IMG/VR virus record: IMGVR_UViG_3300030117_004991
Coordinates: 1-47,700 of that record
From: a virus
DNA length: 47,700 nucleotides
Direction: 5' to 3' (one strand)
The position numbers and the translations under genes are program-made. This document shows, piece by piece, positions 17,285 through 27,264 of this stretch (positions are counted from its first letter, which is position 1; each line of letters begins with the position of its first letter). The notes beneath the pieces are model-generated. The model ran no database searches and was not told where the DNA came from. It saw only the letters and a list, made by a program, of their open reading frames with translations.

Positions 17285-18037
17285 ATGGCTTTTGAAGATA
17301 TAATGAAAATGAATAACTTGCCACAAACATTCAGTAATAATCCTAATACTGAAATAGCGAAAACTGCTAGTCAAGGTCTTGGTTCTGGTAATGGTGTCCA
17401 AAGTGCTCAAGCTGTGCAAAACAATATGAGCACCAATAGAAGTAATGTAGACTTTACACAAAATCCATTAGATATTCTTACTAGTTTATTTCCCAATGTA
17501 AATCCTAGCACCTTACAAGATTATACGCCTTTTATTGCTCCTATATCACAAGAGCTTTATGATGCAGCAGACCCTAATAATGCTATGTATAACATACAGT
17601 TTCAAGAACGTGCAGGTTTTGCAGGCGACGTTTTAGATATGAGAAGAGGAAAAGCTATGAATCAAATTTATTCAGCAGCAGATAAATTTAGAGGAAGTGC
17701 TGGTAAAAGAGGAACAGGTCTGAATATAGGTAGAGATTTTATGGGAGAACTTAGTAGAGAAGCTAGTTTCTTGTCAGAAGATATGACAGGAAGTTATGGT
17801 AAAAGTTTATACGATATTACTTCAAGCATTGTAGATGAAATAAATAGAAATAAATTATTAGTATCTCAAGCAGAAGCAACTCGAAGACAAACAGCTATGC
17901 AACTAGCAGGTCTAGGAGAGTTCTTTGTACCAGACCCAAATGCAGATAATAACCCTTATAGTAACTTACCTGAAGATATGCAATCAGATATAATGACATA
18001 CCTAGAGGAACAAGCAGGAGATAGAAGATATGGCTGA
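17285..18037 (+). CDS. Internal virion/ejection-like protein B
   Basis: 250 residues, Asn/Gln rich at the N-terminus, then helical with FQERAGFAGDVLDMRRGK and QAEATRRQTAMQLAGLGEF. It begins 6 bp after the preceding gene and overlaps the next by 8 bp. The role is assigned by context only. Confidence 0.5.
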   Translation: MAFEDIMKMNNLPQTFSNNPNTEIAKTASQGLGSGNGVQSAQAVQNNMSTNRSNVDFTQNPLDILTSLFPNVNPSTLQDYTPFIAPISQELYDAADPNNAMYNIQFQERAGFAGDVLDMRRGKAMNQIYSAADKFRGSAGKRGTGLNIGRDFMGELSREASFLSEDMTGSYGKSLYDITSSIVDEINRNKLLVSQAEATRRQTAMQLAGLGEFFVPDPNADNNPYSNLPEDMQSDIMTYLEEQAGDRRYG

Positions 18038-19148
18038 AGTAGATATGAAGTTAGCTAACTTTGCAATAGACAAGTTAAATCAAACAGTAGAAATGAATAA
18101 AAGACTTCAACAGCAAAGTGATATTGCTGTCAGAAGTTTAAATAGTACAAGTGAGCAGAACAGAGTAAAAAATTATCGCAATCTTGTAAATGATGAAACT
18201 GATGATATAAAACAAATGTTTGAGCTAACCAAGGGTTTAAATTTAAGTGATAAACAACTAGCACAAATGTTTAAAGCTAATGGTTTAAATTATAAAACAA
18301 CAGAAGCACAAAATGCTATTCAGATGTTCTCAGGTGCTTTAGAAACTTCTGACACAAACAATCAAGCTATTTTTACTGACTTTAACGAAAATGTAAAAGA
18401 AAAATCTGGAGATGATATGTATGCAGGTATTGTAAGTATTAGAAATAATACTTCATATGACAAGACTTCTACGGCTTACAAAAATATAGAAACACAAATG
18501 GAGAATAAGGAAAAAGGATTTATTTTTGACACTACTAAAGAAGCAGGTCAACTAACTTTAACTTCTATACCTTTCTTATCTGAAGAAGAAAAAACTGCTT
18601 TTTCTAACAGGCTAAAAGCTACTAGCAATGTAGGACAAGTAGAATCAGTTTTAAAAGATGCTATGAGTAGAGCAGGTCAAATATCTAATAATCAAGCTGA
18701 AGTTGATAAAATAGTCGCAGAAAATTTGTTAAGTGGTAGTGTATTTGATACAATTACAAAGCTTAATAAACTACAAAAAGATGCTGTAAGCAATGACGTA
18801 AGATTTACTGCAGATGCAGGTTTAAATGTATTCAATAATATTTTGGGCTCAGTTCCTTTTGGTATGGCTGGACAACAATTTAATTTAGATAAAAATAAAC
18901 CAGTAATCTTAGCTCAGCCTGATGCAAATGAAACTTTTTCAATAAACCTTGGAAATAGACAAGCCGATAGAATACCACTAAATGCAGCAGGAGAAGTTAT
19001 TCCGTCTCCTAGTGCAGGTATTAGCAAACAAGATGCAGAAAGAATTAAACAACATTTTAAAGCAAATCCAGGTGACTATAAAAGCTTTAGAGATAAACTT
19101 TTAGAAGCATATCCTGATATGCCAGTTCCTGAAACAATAAACTATTAA
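18030..19148 (+). CDS. Internal virion/ejection-like protein C
   Basis: 372 residues, almost entirely alpha-helical, with many Gln, Asn and Lys residues. It starts inside the end of protein B. It ends 5 bp before the giant protein. It fits an elongated internal-core protein. No recognised motif. Confidence 0.45.
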   Translation: MAEVDMKLANFAIDKLNQTVEMNKRLQQQSDIAVRSLNSTSEQNRVKNYRNLVNDETDDIKQMFELTKGLNLSDKQLAQMFKANGLNYKTTEAQNAIQMFSGALETSDTNNQAIFTDFNENVKEKSGDDMYAGIVSIRNNTSYDKTSTAYKNIETQMENKEKGFIFDTTKEAGQLTLTSIPFLSEEEKTAFSNRLKATSNVGQVESVLKDAMSRAGQISNNQAEVDKIVAENLLSGSVFDTITKLNKLQKDAVSNDVRFTADAGLNVFNNILGSVPFGMAGQQFNLDKNKPVILAQPDANETFSINLGNRQADRIPLNAAGEVIPSPSAGISKQDAERIKQHFKANPGDYKSFRDKLLEAYPDMPVPETINY

Positions 19149-19153
19149 GACAT

Positions 19154-22100
19154 ATGAAATTTGTTCCTGTTGATAACATAGAACAGAACGAAGAGAAACA
19201 AGATTCTCTTTCTTTTTTAGATAGACTTACTGGGTTTTTTAAAAAAAACATAGAAACTAGTAAGCAAAGAAAGATTGAATTAAAAGAAAGACAAAGACAG
19301 CAACTAAAAACCAAAGCACCTGATTATTATTTTTCCCAAGTACAAGAAAAACCTAAAGTAGATGCTACTGTAAAAGCTGTTACAAAAGCAGTAAGAGAGC
19401 CTTTACAAGCAGGTTTTGATGTAAAATTCAGCGACAATCCTGAAATAACACAAACTTTTTATAATGCTCAATATAATATGCCTTACTCCAATGAAGAACC
19501 ACGTAAACGTAATCCAAAAGTTGTAGATGAATATTTCCAGGGTTTTGGTAGTGCTTTTTTTATTGAACCTGATGTACCTATAGTTGAACTAGGTTTGGGA
19601 GATAAGGCTGCGAGAGGTGCAGGGTATGTAACTGGTATGGCTACTATGGCAATGTCTATCTCAGCATCAACAATTAGAGGACTAATTACTGGTCCTATGT
19701 ATGCATTAAATGGTAAAAAACTTACAGATGCAGCTAACTTATGGAACACAGGTAAAAGAGCTGAAGCCATAGCTAAAACAGGAATAGGTGTAAAAGGTGG
19801 TGGTTTAGGTTCTAAGCTTAGACCTGGTGGACCTTTAGAAGGTAATTTAAATAGATTTTTTGGAGATGTAGCAAAATATGGACCTGACAGAGCTAGAACC
19901 TTAGAATTTTTAAGAGGTGCAAACAGAGAAGGTTTTATATGGTCTTCACTAGGACAATTATCTGCAGATGACCAAATTAGTATGCAACAACGAATAATGA
20001 GATTGCCTGTAGACTATTTAGCAGGTGGATTGTTTGCACGTTCTCAGTATAAATATGCTCAGATTTTATCTCCTGGTCATACTTTTAAAAACAAAGCAGG
20101 TAAAGAAGTAATAGGTTACAAGCCTAGTCAATTATTCGAACCAGTTGCCACTTCAGCTATAGCAGGTGGAATAGCACCAATGATGACATCAGAAGGTTCT
20201 ACTTTTACAGATAGGCTTATATCAGCTGGTGTAACCACAGGTATTTCAAGACTTGCAGGAGGTTTTCAGTTTCAAACAACAAGAGCAGATGTTAGTAGGT
20301 CTTTACAAATTGCAGGTATGGAAGACCCAGTTGCAAGAAGTTTGATAGCAGACAATATTTTAGTTAAAGTGCATAATGAAATGCCTAAGCTTTTAGACTA
20401 CTATAGTGGATTAGAGTTTAAAAATGAAAAAGGTTTTAGAGCTAAACTAAGAAAAATTAACACAGACAAAGATGACCCAGCAGGGCAATATAGTGTAGTA
20501 TATGATGTCTATTATCCTAATGGAAACATAAAACAAAAAAATGTAGTATCTAGAAGCTTTGAAGATTTTTTCGGTCTTTATAGAACTTCTGATTATTTAG
20601 ACAATATAGAGCCACTAAAAAGAGGTGTAGAAAGAAGAGTAACTGTTAAAGACGGAGAAGAGATTGTAGAGGAAGCACCAATACCTACATTTCAATCAGA
20701 GAAAGATATAACAAAACTAATAGAGAATGGTAAGTATGGAATATTAGGTGCTCAAAACGGACCTAATAGAATATTAGTAAATGCTAAACCTGGTTATGAT
20801 TACACAGATTTATTGCTAGAAGAAATACTAGCTTTAGGATATAATAAAAAAGACATTTTTGTAATAAACTCTATGGTTAACGGTTCTTATCAACCTAGAG
20901 TGCTCGTTAAAGGTCTAAAACAAAATGATGCTTTTGAGTTAAGCAGAAAATTTGGTCAAGAAGGTTTTGAAAATCAAAGTGGTTTTGTACAAATCAAATA
21001 CAATAAAGGAGACAATACAAAAGCTTCTAATGTAGAAGATGTAAAACTATTTAAAAGAGAGCCTGGTATGTCTATGACTACACCAACTGTTACAGTAAAA
21101 ACAAAAAAAGGTGGTGGAGTAAGAATTGTAGATGACGGAGAAGGTGGTAAAAAAGCAGAGATTATGACAGAAATTATTACTGACGATTCACAGCCAGTTC
21201 CTAAAATAGCAGAGTTTTATACAGCAAGAGGTGGAGGTAGAGTAAGAGACCACAACCTCATAAAGTTAAACAATGGTAATACTGTAGCTTTCAAGATGTC
21301 TTATGATATGGGTATAGCAGACAAAACAAATATACCAAAAAACTTGATTAATGCATATGGAGATGATTTACGTTCTGCTGCATTCGGAAGACCTGCAATC
21401 ACAGGAAAAGATGTAGATGGTTTGTTTTTAGCTACACGTAGAGCAGATGAAGATTTTGGTATACAAGGTGCTCAGGCACGAGCACTTAGAAGAAGTTTGT
21501 TTGGTAAAGAAAAAAGTAATCAACTTACAGCAGATGAGCACATTACATATCAAAACTTATTATATGGTTTAGAATCATACGGTAGTGATAACTCTAAATA
21601 CTTTAATAGAGCATATCAATTAAAAATTAACACAGCAGAAGATAATACCTGGGGAACTCTTGGTAATATTATAAATAGAGTAGGAAAGGTAAAAGACGGT
21701 ATAGGTAATCAAATTTTACCTATGTATAGATTTTGGGATTATTCTTCTAGAAAATACAACTCACCAACAATGAGAAAAATATCTTATATATTAACTGATA
21801 AAGTAAATGAGACTTTAAGGCTTAAAGAAGACGGAAGAATACATATGGAACAAAACTTTTTTAAGTTGGCTGAAGATTTAGGTTTTAGCAGAACAAAATT
21901 AAATGAAACAAATATGATGGCATTAATTATGCCTGAGGTGTTTGGTCCTTTGAGCACCTTAACAAAAGCAGAACGAAGAAAGCTCAAACCTTTAGTAGAC
22001 AAGCATTTTGAATTTACTGATAATGCTTTCAAAATATTAAAAGACTATAATGTAAAAGAAAAATACATAAATCCTAAAACTAAAAAACCTGCGTGGAGAG

Positions 22101-24574
22101 ATATTACAAAAGTTGATAACTTTATGCCATTAACAGTAACAGATGACCTGGTTTCTTTACTACATAACAATCAAAGCTTGAAACAACAAGTGCTCAGGGA
22201 TATACAATCTGATGCTGCTAGAAGAGGTAAAAAACTTACATTACAAGAAGCTTTAGAAAGATTCGAGCAAACTACTGCTCGTTCTGAAAAACACGGAATT
22301 TACGGAACTCAGTTTTCAAGAGTATTTCAGTTACAACCAGTATACTTTTTAGACGATGCTGGTAGAGTTATAGCTGCAACTGCAAAAGATTATAAAAAAC
22401 AAGTCGGAGATACGATAGGAAGGTCAAGAATTAAAATTGCAAAAAGAATAGAATCTTATGATATGAACTATCAAAATTCTATGGATAGATATATTTCTAG
22501 ATATGCTAATATTGCACCTAATACAAAATACTTTGGATATGAAGGACTATGGAAAGCTGGAGACAAACCTGGTTCACCTTATGGTTCTGTTGTTGCTGGA
22601 TTTATGAATAGAATGAAGTTTGAATTAAGTGCTCAAGATTATAAATATTACCAAAGTTATTTAGAAGATGATTTAAAACAGTTGATGGGGTTAAAGTCAT
22701 CAAGTCCTGTAAAACAAGCTTTTGCTAAAGGAGCTAACAATATAACTGGTTTTACTGCTACTGCTATGCTTTCAGGATTTATCTCACCTATTAAAAACTT
22801 TGGGCTGGGAAGTGCTCAAAGCTATTCTACATTTGCAGAAGAAGCGTTAGCTCGTGGTGGTGCAAATTATATATATGACCAAGCTATGTATCTTGGCAAA
22901 GGAATTACCACTAAAGATTTTGAGCAACTTCAACGTTCAGGTGCTAAGTTATCAGGACAAAAACTTATAGATACTGCAACTAATAATTTTTTATTTGAGC
23001 AAGGTGATTTAGGTAAGCTTGCACAAAGAACTGCTACTATTGGTATGCAAGTTACTGAGATAGGAAATAGAAATGTTGCAGCATATACTGCAGCACACGC
23101 TGCTGATATGGCTTTAGAAGTGCTCAAAGGAAATAGAAAAGGTTTGACTATTTCTGATGAGCAAGCAGTTGTAAATGCAGAAAGAATGCTTAGAGAAACA
23201 TTACGTATGAATGATGAGAGTTATTATCAGTTAATGTCTAAAAAAAGATACTTTGATAAAAATGGTAAAGAAATTTATTTGACTGCAGATGATGTAGATT
23301 TAGGTGCTGGAGTAATGAAAGAGTACAAAGTAGGTGATAAGATTGGTAGCAAGGTTGTAGCAGAAGCTATAGACGACCCACAAGAGTTTACAGAAGTACA
23401 AAGAATTATGATTATGTCTAGAGGTCACTCTATGACTCAAGGATTAACTGAGGCTGAATATCTACCTAAAATATTTAACAACGAATTTTTAAAGCCTTTA
23501 ACTTTGTTTACTAGAATTGCAACAAGTGTTACAGACAATGTTTACAATAACGTATTTAGACCTGCAGTAGAAGACGGCAATGTAGGTGGTATGTTAAGAT
23601 ATTTAGCAAGCTCTTATACTAATGGTGCAGGTATAGAATATATGTATCACGAAGGTCTTGGAACACCAGTTGAACAATTCAGAACACCTATGCAAGTTCA
23701 TATGGATAGACTTTTGACTGGAGAAATAGGTGGTATTTATCAAATCATAGCTGAAACTGCAGGTAGAGGTGGAGTTACTAGCTTAGCAAACTTTACACAG
23801 GCAGAAAACATAGCAGGATTTTTAGGAGATAGTTTAAGACTTCCAGGTGCATTTATTACTCAAAGATTATATAGTGACCCTGAAAACAATCCTGTTCAAG
23901 CATCTTACTATGATTTAAATGCAAATCAAAGATTAAAACTTTGGGGGGAAAGTTTAGCAAAACTTACAGCTTTAAGTGCTCAAGGATTAAAAAAAGCACA
24001 ACAAAGTGCTCGACCAGAGTATCAATTATATCAAAAATTTCAAAAATATCAAAACGACTACAGAAGAAATATACTTGCAGAACCTCAAAGAAAGAGAAGC
24101 GACAGAGCAGAATCTTATTTCTTTGAAGACAAAGGAAGATATATTTATGATATTTTGGAAAAAGAATTTTATTCTGATATAGACATTAACAAAGTTGCAG
24201 TTGCAGTTTTTGCAGCCGTTCAATATGAGGCAGACCAGGCTTTATCCAAATATCAAAACGATGCAGATAATCCTGATAGACTATGGAATGATATGTTTGA
24301 AAAAGTAATGGACTCTAATGTTGGTGGTCTAGACCCTGTAAACTTGAGCACTAAAGAAAAACCTGGTGTAAGAGGAACTAATTATAAAGATTTTTATACT
24401 AGAATGTCAAGCAAAGACCAACAAGATTTAGAGAAGGTAAAACAATTTCATCAAAAAAGATTGTCTGAACTCAACAATCAGATACAACTAAAAAGAGCAC
24501 AATATAAGAATGCCTGGTTAAGTTCTTTAAAAGATATGGAATTTAATATGGGAACTATTCAAATAGATTTATAG
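19154..24574 (+). CDS. Giant internal virion (ejection) protein
   Basis: 1806 residues, the last plus-strand gene before the convergent replication operon. It is long and helical. Hydrophobic or Gly/Ala-rich patches occur (AAGYVTGMATMAMSISAST near 155-175; NITGFTATAMLSGFISPIKN near 1190-1215) that could insert in membrane during DNA injection. A very large final protein after three smaller ones is the pattern of internal virion proteins of T7- and other marine podoviruses. I saw no lytic transglycosylase or peptidase motif. Its 3' end overlaps dnaB-like DNA by 20 bp, tail to tail. Confidence 0.55.
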   Translation: MKFVPVDNIEQNEEKQDSLSFLDRLTGFFKKNIETSKQRKIELKERQRQQLKTKAPDYYFSQVQEKPKVDATVKAVTKAVREPLQAGFDVKFSDNPEITQTFYNAQYNMPYSNEEPRKRNPKVVDEYFQGFGSAFFIEPDVPIVELGLGDKAARGAGYVTGMATMAMSISASTIRGLITGPMYALNGKKLTDAANLWNTGKRAEAIAKTGIGVKGGGLGSKLRPGGPLEGNLNRFFGDVAKYGPDRARTLEFLRGANREGFIWSSLGQLSADDQISMQQRIMRLPVDYLAGGLFARSQYKYAQILSPGHTFKNKAGKEVIGYKPSQLFEPVATSAIAGGIAPMMTSEGSTFTDRLISAGVTTGISRLAGGFQFQTTRADVSRSLQIAGMEDPVARSLIADNILVKVHNEMPKLLDYYSGLEFKNEKGFRAKLRKINTDKDDPAGQYSVVYDVYYPNGNIKQKNVVSRSFEDFFGLYRTSDYLDNIEPLKRGVERRVTVKDGEEIVEEAPIPTFQSEKDITKLIENGKYGILGAQNGPNRILVNAKPGYDYTDLLLEEILALGYNKKDIFVINSMVNGSYQPRVLVKGLKQNDAFELSRKFGQEGFENQSGFVQIKYNKGDNTKASNVEDVKLFKREPGMSMTTPTVTVKTKKGGGVRIVDDGEGGKKAEIMTEIITDDSQPVPKIAEFYTARGGGRVRDHNLIKLNNGNTVAFKMSYDMGIADKTNIPKNLINAYGDDLRSAAFGRPAITGKDVDGLFLATRRADEDFGIQGAQARALRRSLFGKEKSNQLTADEHITYQNLLYGLESYGSDNSKYFNRAYQLKINTAEDNTWGTLGNIINRVGKVKDGIGNQILPMYRFWDYSSRKYNSPTMRKISYILTDKVNETLRLKEDGRIHMEQNFFKLAEDLGFSRTKLNETNMMALIMPEVFGPLSTLTKAERRKLKPLVDKHFEFTDNAFKILKDYNVKEKYINPKTKKPAWRDITKVDNFMPLTVTDDLVSLLHNNQSLKQQVLRDIQSDAARRGKKLTLQEALERFEQTTARSEKHGIYGTQFSRVFQLQPVYFLDDAGRVIAATAKDYKKQVGDTIGRSRIKIAKRIESYDMNYQNSMDRYISRYANIAPNTKYFGYEGLWKAGDKPGSPYGSVVAGFMNRMKFELSAQDYKYYQSYLEDDLKQLMGLKSSSPVKQAFAKGANNITGFTATAMLSGFISPIKNFGLGSAQSYSTFAEEALARGGANYIYDQAMYLGKGITTKDFEQLQRSGAKLSGQKLIDTATNNFLFEQGDLGKLAQRTATIGMQVTEIGNRNVAAYTAAHAADMALEVLKGNRKGLTISDEQAVVNAERMLRETLRMNDESYYQLMSKKRYFDKNGKEIYLTADDVDLGAGVMKEYKVGDKIGSKVVAEAIDDPQEFTEVQRIMIMSRGHSMTQGLTEAEYLPKIFNNEFLKPLTLFTRIATSVTDNVYNNVFRPAVEDGNVGGMLRYLASSYTNGAGIEYMYHEGLGTPVEQFRTPMQVHMDRLLTGEIGGIYQIIAETAGRGGVTSLANFTQAENIAGFLGDSLRLPGAFITQRLYSDPENNPVQASYYDLNANQRLKLWGESLAKLTALSAQGLKKAQQSARPEYQLYQKFQKYQNDYRRNILAEPQRKRSDRAESYFFEDKGRYIYDILEKEFYSDIDINKVAVAVFAAVQYEADQALSKYQNDADNPDRLWNDMFEKVMDSNVGGLDPVNLSTKEKPGVRGTNYKDFYTRMSSKDQQDLEKVKQFHQKRLSELNNQIQLKRAQYKNAWLSSLKDMEFNMGTIQIDL

Positions 24575-25922
24575 CTTCTTCTTCTTGAGTAAGTGCTCGG
24601 TCCTCAGAATGTGCTCGAGCTTCTGCTGGGGAGTCTAATATCAGAGCACTATCTCCGTCGTAACCCATATCAAACTTACAAGTTGTACCATATCTGTTCT
24701 TAGCAATAATTATTTGTTGACCAAATTCTCCGTGCTCGGCATTGTCATACTCATAAACATATGGATAATAATTGAAGATAACTATCTCTGCATCTTGCTC
24801 AAGATTTCCAGACTCAGCAAGGTCGCTGAGCCGTGGAATCTTATCTACTCTATGCTCGATGTTTCTATTAAGTTGAGAAACTAGAATAACTGCACAACCA
24901 ATTTCTTTTGCAAGCCATTTATATCTACGAGTAACTTCTGCTATACGATGTCTAGTATCTTTTTTATCATAGTGAGGAAACTCTATAAAACCTATATGGT
25001 CATCAATGATAACGTCAGGTCTGACTTTTTTTGCTTCGTTGATTGCTTCATCTAGACTTCTTAAATTATCAAATAATGAAAGCGATTTGTAATACTTTCT
25101 TATAAAATCTAAACCTTTTTCTATTTCTTTTCTGTGATTTTCTGCATTACCACGCATATCTTTATTTTTTACTTTTGTGTGCATAGCTAAAAGCTTTTTA
25201 ATAATCTCTACCCTTGGCATTTCACGTGAAACGAACATTACTTTCTTGCCGTCGAGCACCATATTTTTTGCAATATTAAGTGCTAAGGTACTTTTACCAT
25301 TACCAGGTCTACCTGCTATAATAGATATTTCACCTTTTGTCATACCGACAATAGCTTTATCTATTTTTGTTAAACCAGTTTGTACTAAATTCTTTTTAGC
25401 AAATATACTTTCTATCATTTCATCTGTGATGTTTGAGATGTCACCACTGCCTATATCTGCTTTTTGAGCAAAGTTACTTGCTATCTTTTCTAATAAGTTT
25501 ATATCTGATGATATGTGTTTGTATGAGCTTTCAACATCTAATCTTTTTAAGAAGTTGTGACATTTTTTGTAAAGCTCTCTACGAATGTAAAGATTATAAA
25601 TTATTCTTGCGTGGTGCTCAACTCTTGATTGTAATGTTCCGTCAGTTACCATACCGGTTAAATAAAACGTAAGCTTATGACCTTTCTCACCTAGATAATT
25701 AGCTACCGAGCTTACATCAATTACTTCATTTTTTTGAGATAAAGCATAGATTGCAGACCAAATAATTTGGTGGTCATCAAAGTAAAAGATTTGTTTGTTA
25801 ACTAAAAGCTTTCTGACTTTGTGTAAGTTGTCAGAGTTCATTAAGATAGATGCCAGGACTTCTCTTTCCGATAGACCACTATACATCTTTGAAACTTCTA
25901 AGTTATGATGTCTTTCACTCAA
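24555..25922 (-). CDS. DnaB-type replicative helicase
   Basis: 455 residues. The N-terminal helical domain (18-110) is followed by a RecA-like helicase domain. This has Walker A GRPGNGKS (204-211), a catalytic-type Glu in SREMP (E234), Walker B VIIDDH (304-309), motif ILVSQLNR (346-353) and SDLAESGNLEQDAEIV (366-381). A conserved KNRYG precedes the C-terminus. It would unwind DNA at the fork and recruit host polymerase; no phage polymerase is seen. It is last in the minus operon and overlaps the upstream gene by 8 bp, a probable loader. Confidence 0.9.
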   Translation of the reverse strand: MSERHHNLEVSKMYSGLSEREVLASILMNSDNLHKVRKLLVNKQIFYFDDHQIIWSAIYALSQKNEVIDVSSVANYLGEKGHKLTFYLTGMVTDGTLQSRVEHHARIIYNLYIRRELYKKCHNFLKRLDVESSYKHISSDINLLEKIASNFAQKADIGSGDISNITDEMIESIFAKKNLVQTGLTKIDKAIVGMTKGEISIIAGRPGNGKSTLALNIAKNMVLDGKKVMFVSREMPRVEIIKKLLAMHTKVKNKDMRGNAENHRKEIEKGLDFIRKYYKSLSLFDNLRSLDEAINEAKKVRPDVIIDDHIGFIEFPHYDKKDTRHRIAEVTRRYKWLAKEIGCAVILVSQLNRNIEHRVDKIPRLSDLAESGNLEQDAEIVIFNYYPYVYEYDNAEHGEFGQQIIIAKNRYGTTCKFDMGYDGDSALILDSPAEARAHSEDRALTQEEEAINLFE

Positions 25923-26259
25923 GGTTGGGTGGTAGCTCCTCTAAATTGTTTTTTTCTAGCTTAAGTTTTTCGTCAAACTTTTTGCTCTCGTTTCTCAATA
26001 TACCTATAAAATAATATACATCAAAACCTTTTTCTGCTAAATTGCGATTAATCCACACATTTATACAATGTTTCAAGACTTCATCCTCAACATCTTTGGC
26101 AGTGTGAAGTAACGTGTAAGCATTTAATGGTTCTAGTTTTGACAAAAATAATTCTTCTAGTTTTTCTAATAGTTCTGGATTTAAATGTTTTTTGAGCACC
26201 AAGTTTTTTCTTGGATAATTTTTTAAAGTATTAGACCAACCACAAGAAGGACATCTCAT
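25915..26259 (-). CDS. Possible helicase loader / replication accessory protein
   Basis: 114 residues. It begins with MRCPSCGW, a half zinc-finger, and then is all helical with many Leu, Lys and Glu. It sits directly before the DnaB-type helicase with an 8-bp overlap. That is where small helicase loaders or replication initiators usually lie. No family signature supports this, so the role is inferred from position. Confidence 0.45.
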   Translation of the reverse strand: MRCPSCGWSNTLKNYPRKNLVLKKHLNPELLEKLEELFLSKLEPLNAYTLLHTAKDVEDEVLKHCINVWINRNLAEKGFDVYYFIGILRNESKKFDEKLKLEKNNLEELPPNLE

Positions 26260-26435
26260 ATCAGATACTTTGCCGTAAGTTTAGAGTGAACTTCTTCTGT
26301 GCAAGAGGAACAATATTTTATATTTGTTTGTTTGTAATAATGTTTTTGTAAATAGTTTACAGGACTACTGATGGGCTTTGAGCACTTGTCGCAGTTAGCA
26401 ATTATTTTTTTATGCAATTTAATTCTTTTGGACAT
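26256..26435 (-). CDS. Small zinc-ribbon protein
   Basis: 59 residues. Two CxxC pairs, CDKC (15-18) and CSSC (42-45), lie 24 residues apart, as in a zinc ribbon, with a basic tyrosine-rich loop. Its ATG (26435) lies inside the preceding gene and its stop overlaps the next ATG (ATGA at 26256-26259). Translational coupling supports it as a real gene. It is one of several zinc-ribbon mini-proteins in this operon. Confidence 0.6.
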   Translation of the reverse strand: MSKRIKLHKKIIANCDKCSKPISSPVNYLQKHYYKQTNIKYCSSCTEEVHSKLTAKYLI

Positions 26436-26734
26436 TCTTTTTTCTCCATTGGCACTCCTTTACCGAGGAACTCTCTGAGTGCAACTTTACCTTTTGGCAT
26501 TGTATAATATCTCCAAGGCTTTGAGCACCTTGGGCAGCGATAGGGCTGGAACTTAGATTTATTGCTATAAGCAACTTCGTTTTTCTTTCTCTTTTCGCTT
26601 TCGATGTATTCGTCATCAAACCATTCTTCTTCTTTAAAATAGTTTTTTAACGTTTCTTTTGAGTAATTAGATTCTCTAAGATAAAGTAAAGCTTTCTGAA
26701 CAAGCCTAACAAACCTAGTCGTCACATACTTCAC
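26402..26734 (-). CDS. Cysteine-containing hypothetical protein
   Basis: 110 residues. The N-terminal 60 residues are helical and charged. The C-terminal half holds CPRC and ECPKELNC, which could form a zinc ribbon. It overlaps both neighbours. No family recognised. Confidence 0.5.
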   Translation of the reverse strand: MKYVTTRFVRLVQKALLYLRESNYSKETLKNYFKEEEWFDDEYIESEKRKKNEVAYSNKSKFQPYRCPRCSKPWRYYTMPKGKVALREFLGKGVPMEKKECPKELNCIKK

Positions 26735-26921
26735 AATTAGGATTTACCTGAGATAGTTGTAATTCTTGAGCAGTGTAAGTGCCTTTAGGTTTTTCTTTTT
26801 CAACGTCTTCACAATATAAACCTAGCCTCATACAAACAACTGACAAGTGTAAATAGAAAGTTTGTATGTCTTCTTTACTTATTTCTTTTCCGTCTTTTCT
26901 AGTGATGTTGAACTTGCTCAT
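26715..26921 (-). CDS. Hypothetical early protein with C-terminal CxxC
   Basis: 68 residues; a helix and an ending NCEVCDD. It overlaps the next gene by 20 bp and the previous by 4 bp (ATGA). No recognised function. Confidence 0.5.
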   Translation of the reverse strand: MSKFNITRKDGKEISKEDIQTFYLHLSVVCMRLGLYCEDVEKEKPKGTYTAQELQLSQVNPNCEVCDD

Positions 26922-27127
26922 TGAGCACTCTCTTTATCATAACTATACTCGGCAATAGATTTTCCTTGAGGTGTAGTTATATTTCTAGTTTTAATTGGGT
27001 GACCTTGGTCTCTTAAATCCCATATACGAGCACTTAAACGTAAACAACCAAACTTTTCTAATGCAGATAGTTGTGTAATTTTCTCACCATTTTTTAGTGC
27101 TACCAATATCATATCATTTTGTACCAT
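26918..27127 (-). CDS. Helix-turn-helix protein (HTH_39-like)
   Basis: 69 residues from ATG 27127, chosen because AAGGAG lies 5 nt upstream; the frame is open to 27190. The sequence follows the HTH_39 pattern: MILVALKNGEKITQLSALEK, then FGCLRLSARIWDLRDQG (recognition helix), then a beta wing PIKTRNITTPQGKSIAEY. These short winged-helix proteins are frequent in phages next to replication genes. They may bind DNA as regulators or initiators. It is the only clear DNA-binding HTH protein in the genome and so a candidate for the factor behind the operator sites. Confidence 0.65.
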   Translation of the reverse strand: MVQNDMILVALKNGEKITQLSALEKFGCLRLSARIWDLRDQGHPIKTRNITTPQGKSIAEYSYDKESAQ

Positions 27128-27144
27128 TTTTTCTCCTTGGTATG

Positions 27145-27261
27145 TTAACTTCCCTTCTGTTAATAGTAGCCAACCATATTGTATTTGCATTATATTATAA
27201 GGGTAAGTAGGGTTGATTACCTACGAGCATCCTTTTAATGCACATTTTGAAGGGAAGTTAA
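27145..27261. repeat. 13-bp perfect inverted repeat, 91-nt spacer
   Basis: TTAACTTCCCTTC at 27145-27157 and its exact reverse complement at 27249-27261. It flanks the short noncoding gap upstream of the HTH gene, which also holds a TATAATATAAT-like stretch on the minus strand (about 27191-27200). It may be a binding site for a dimer or tetramer, or a long-range RNA stem occluding the HTH gene leader. Confidence 0.55.
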
Positions 27262-27264
27262 GTT

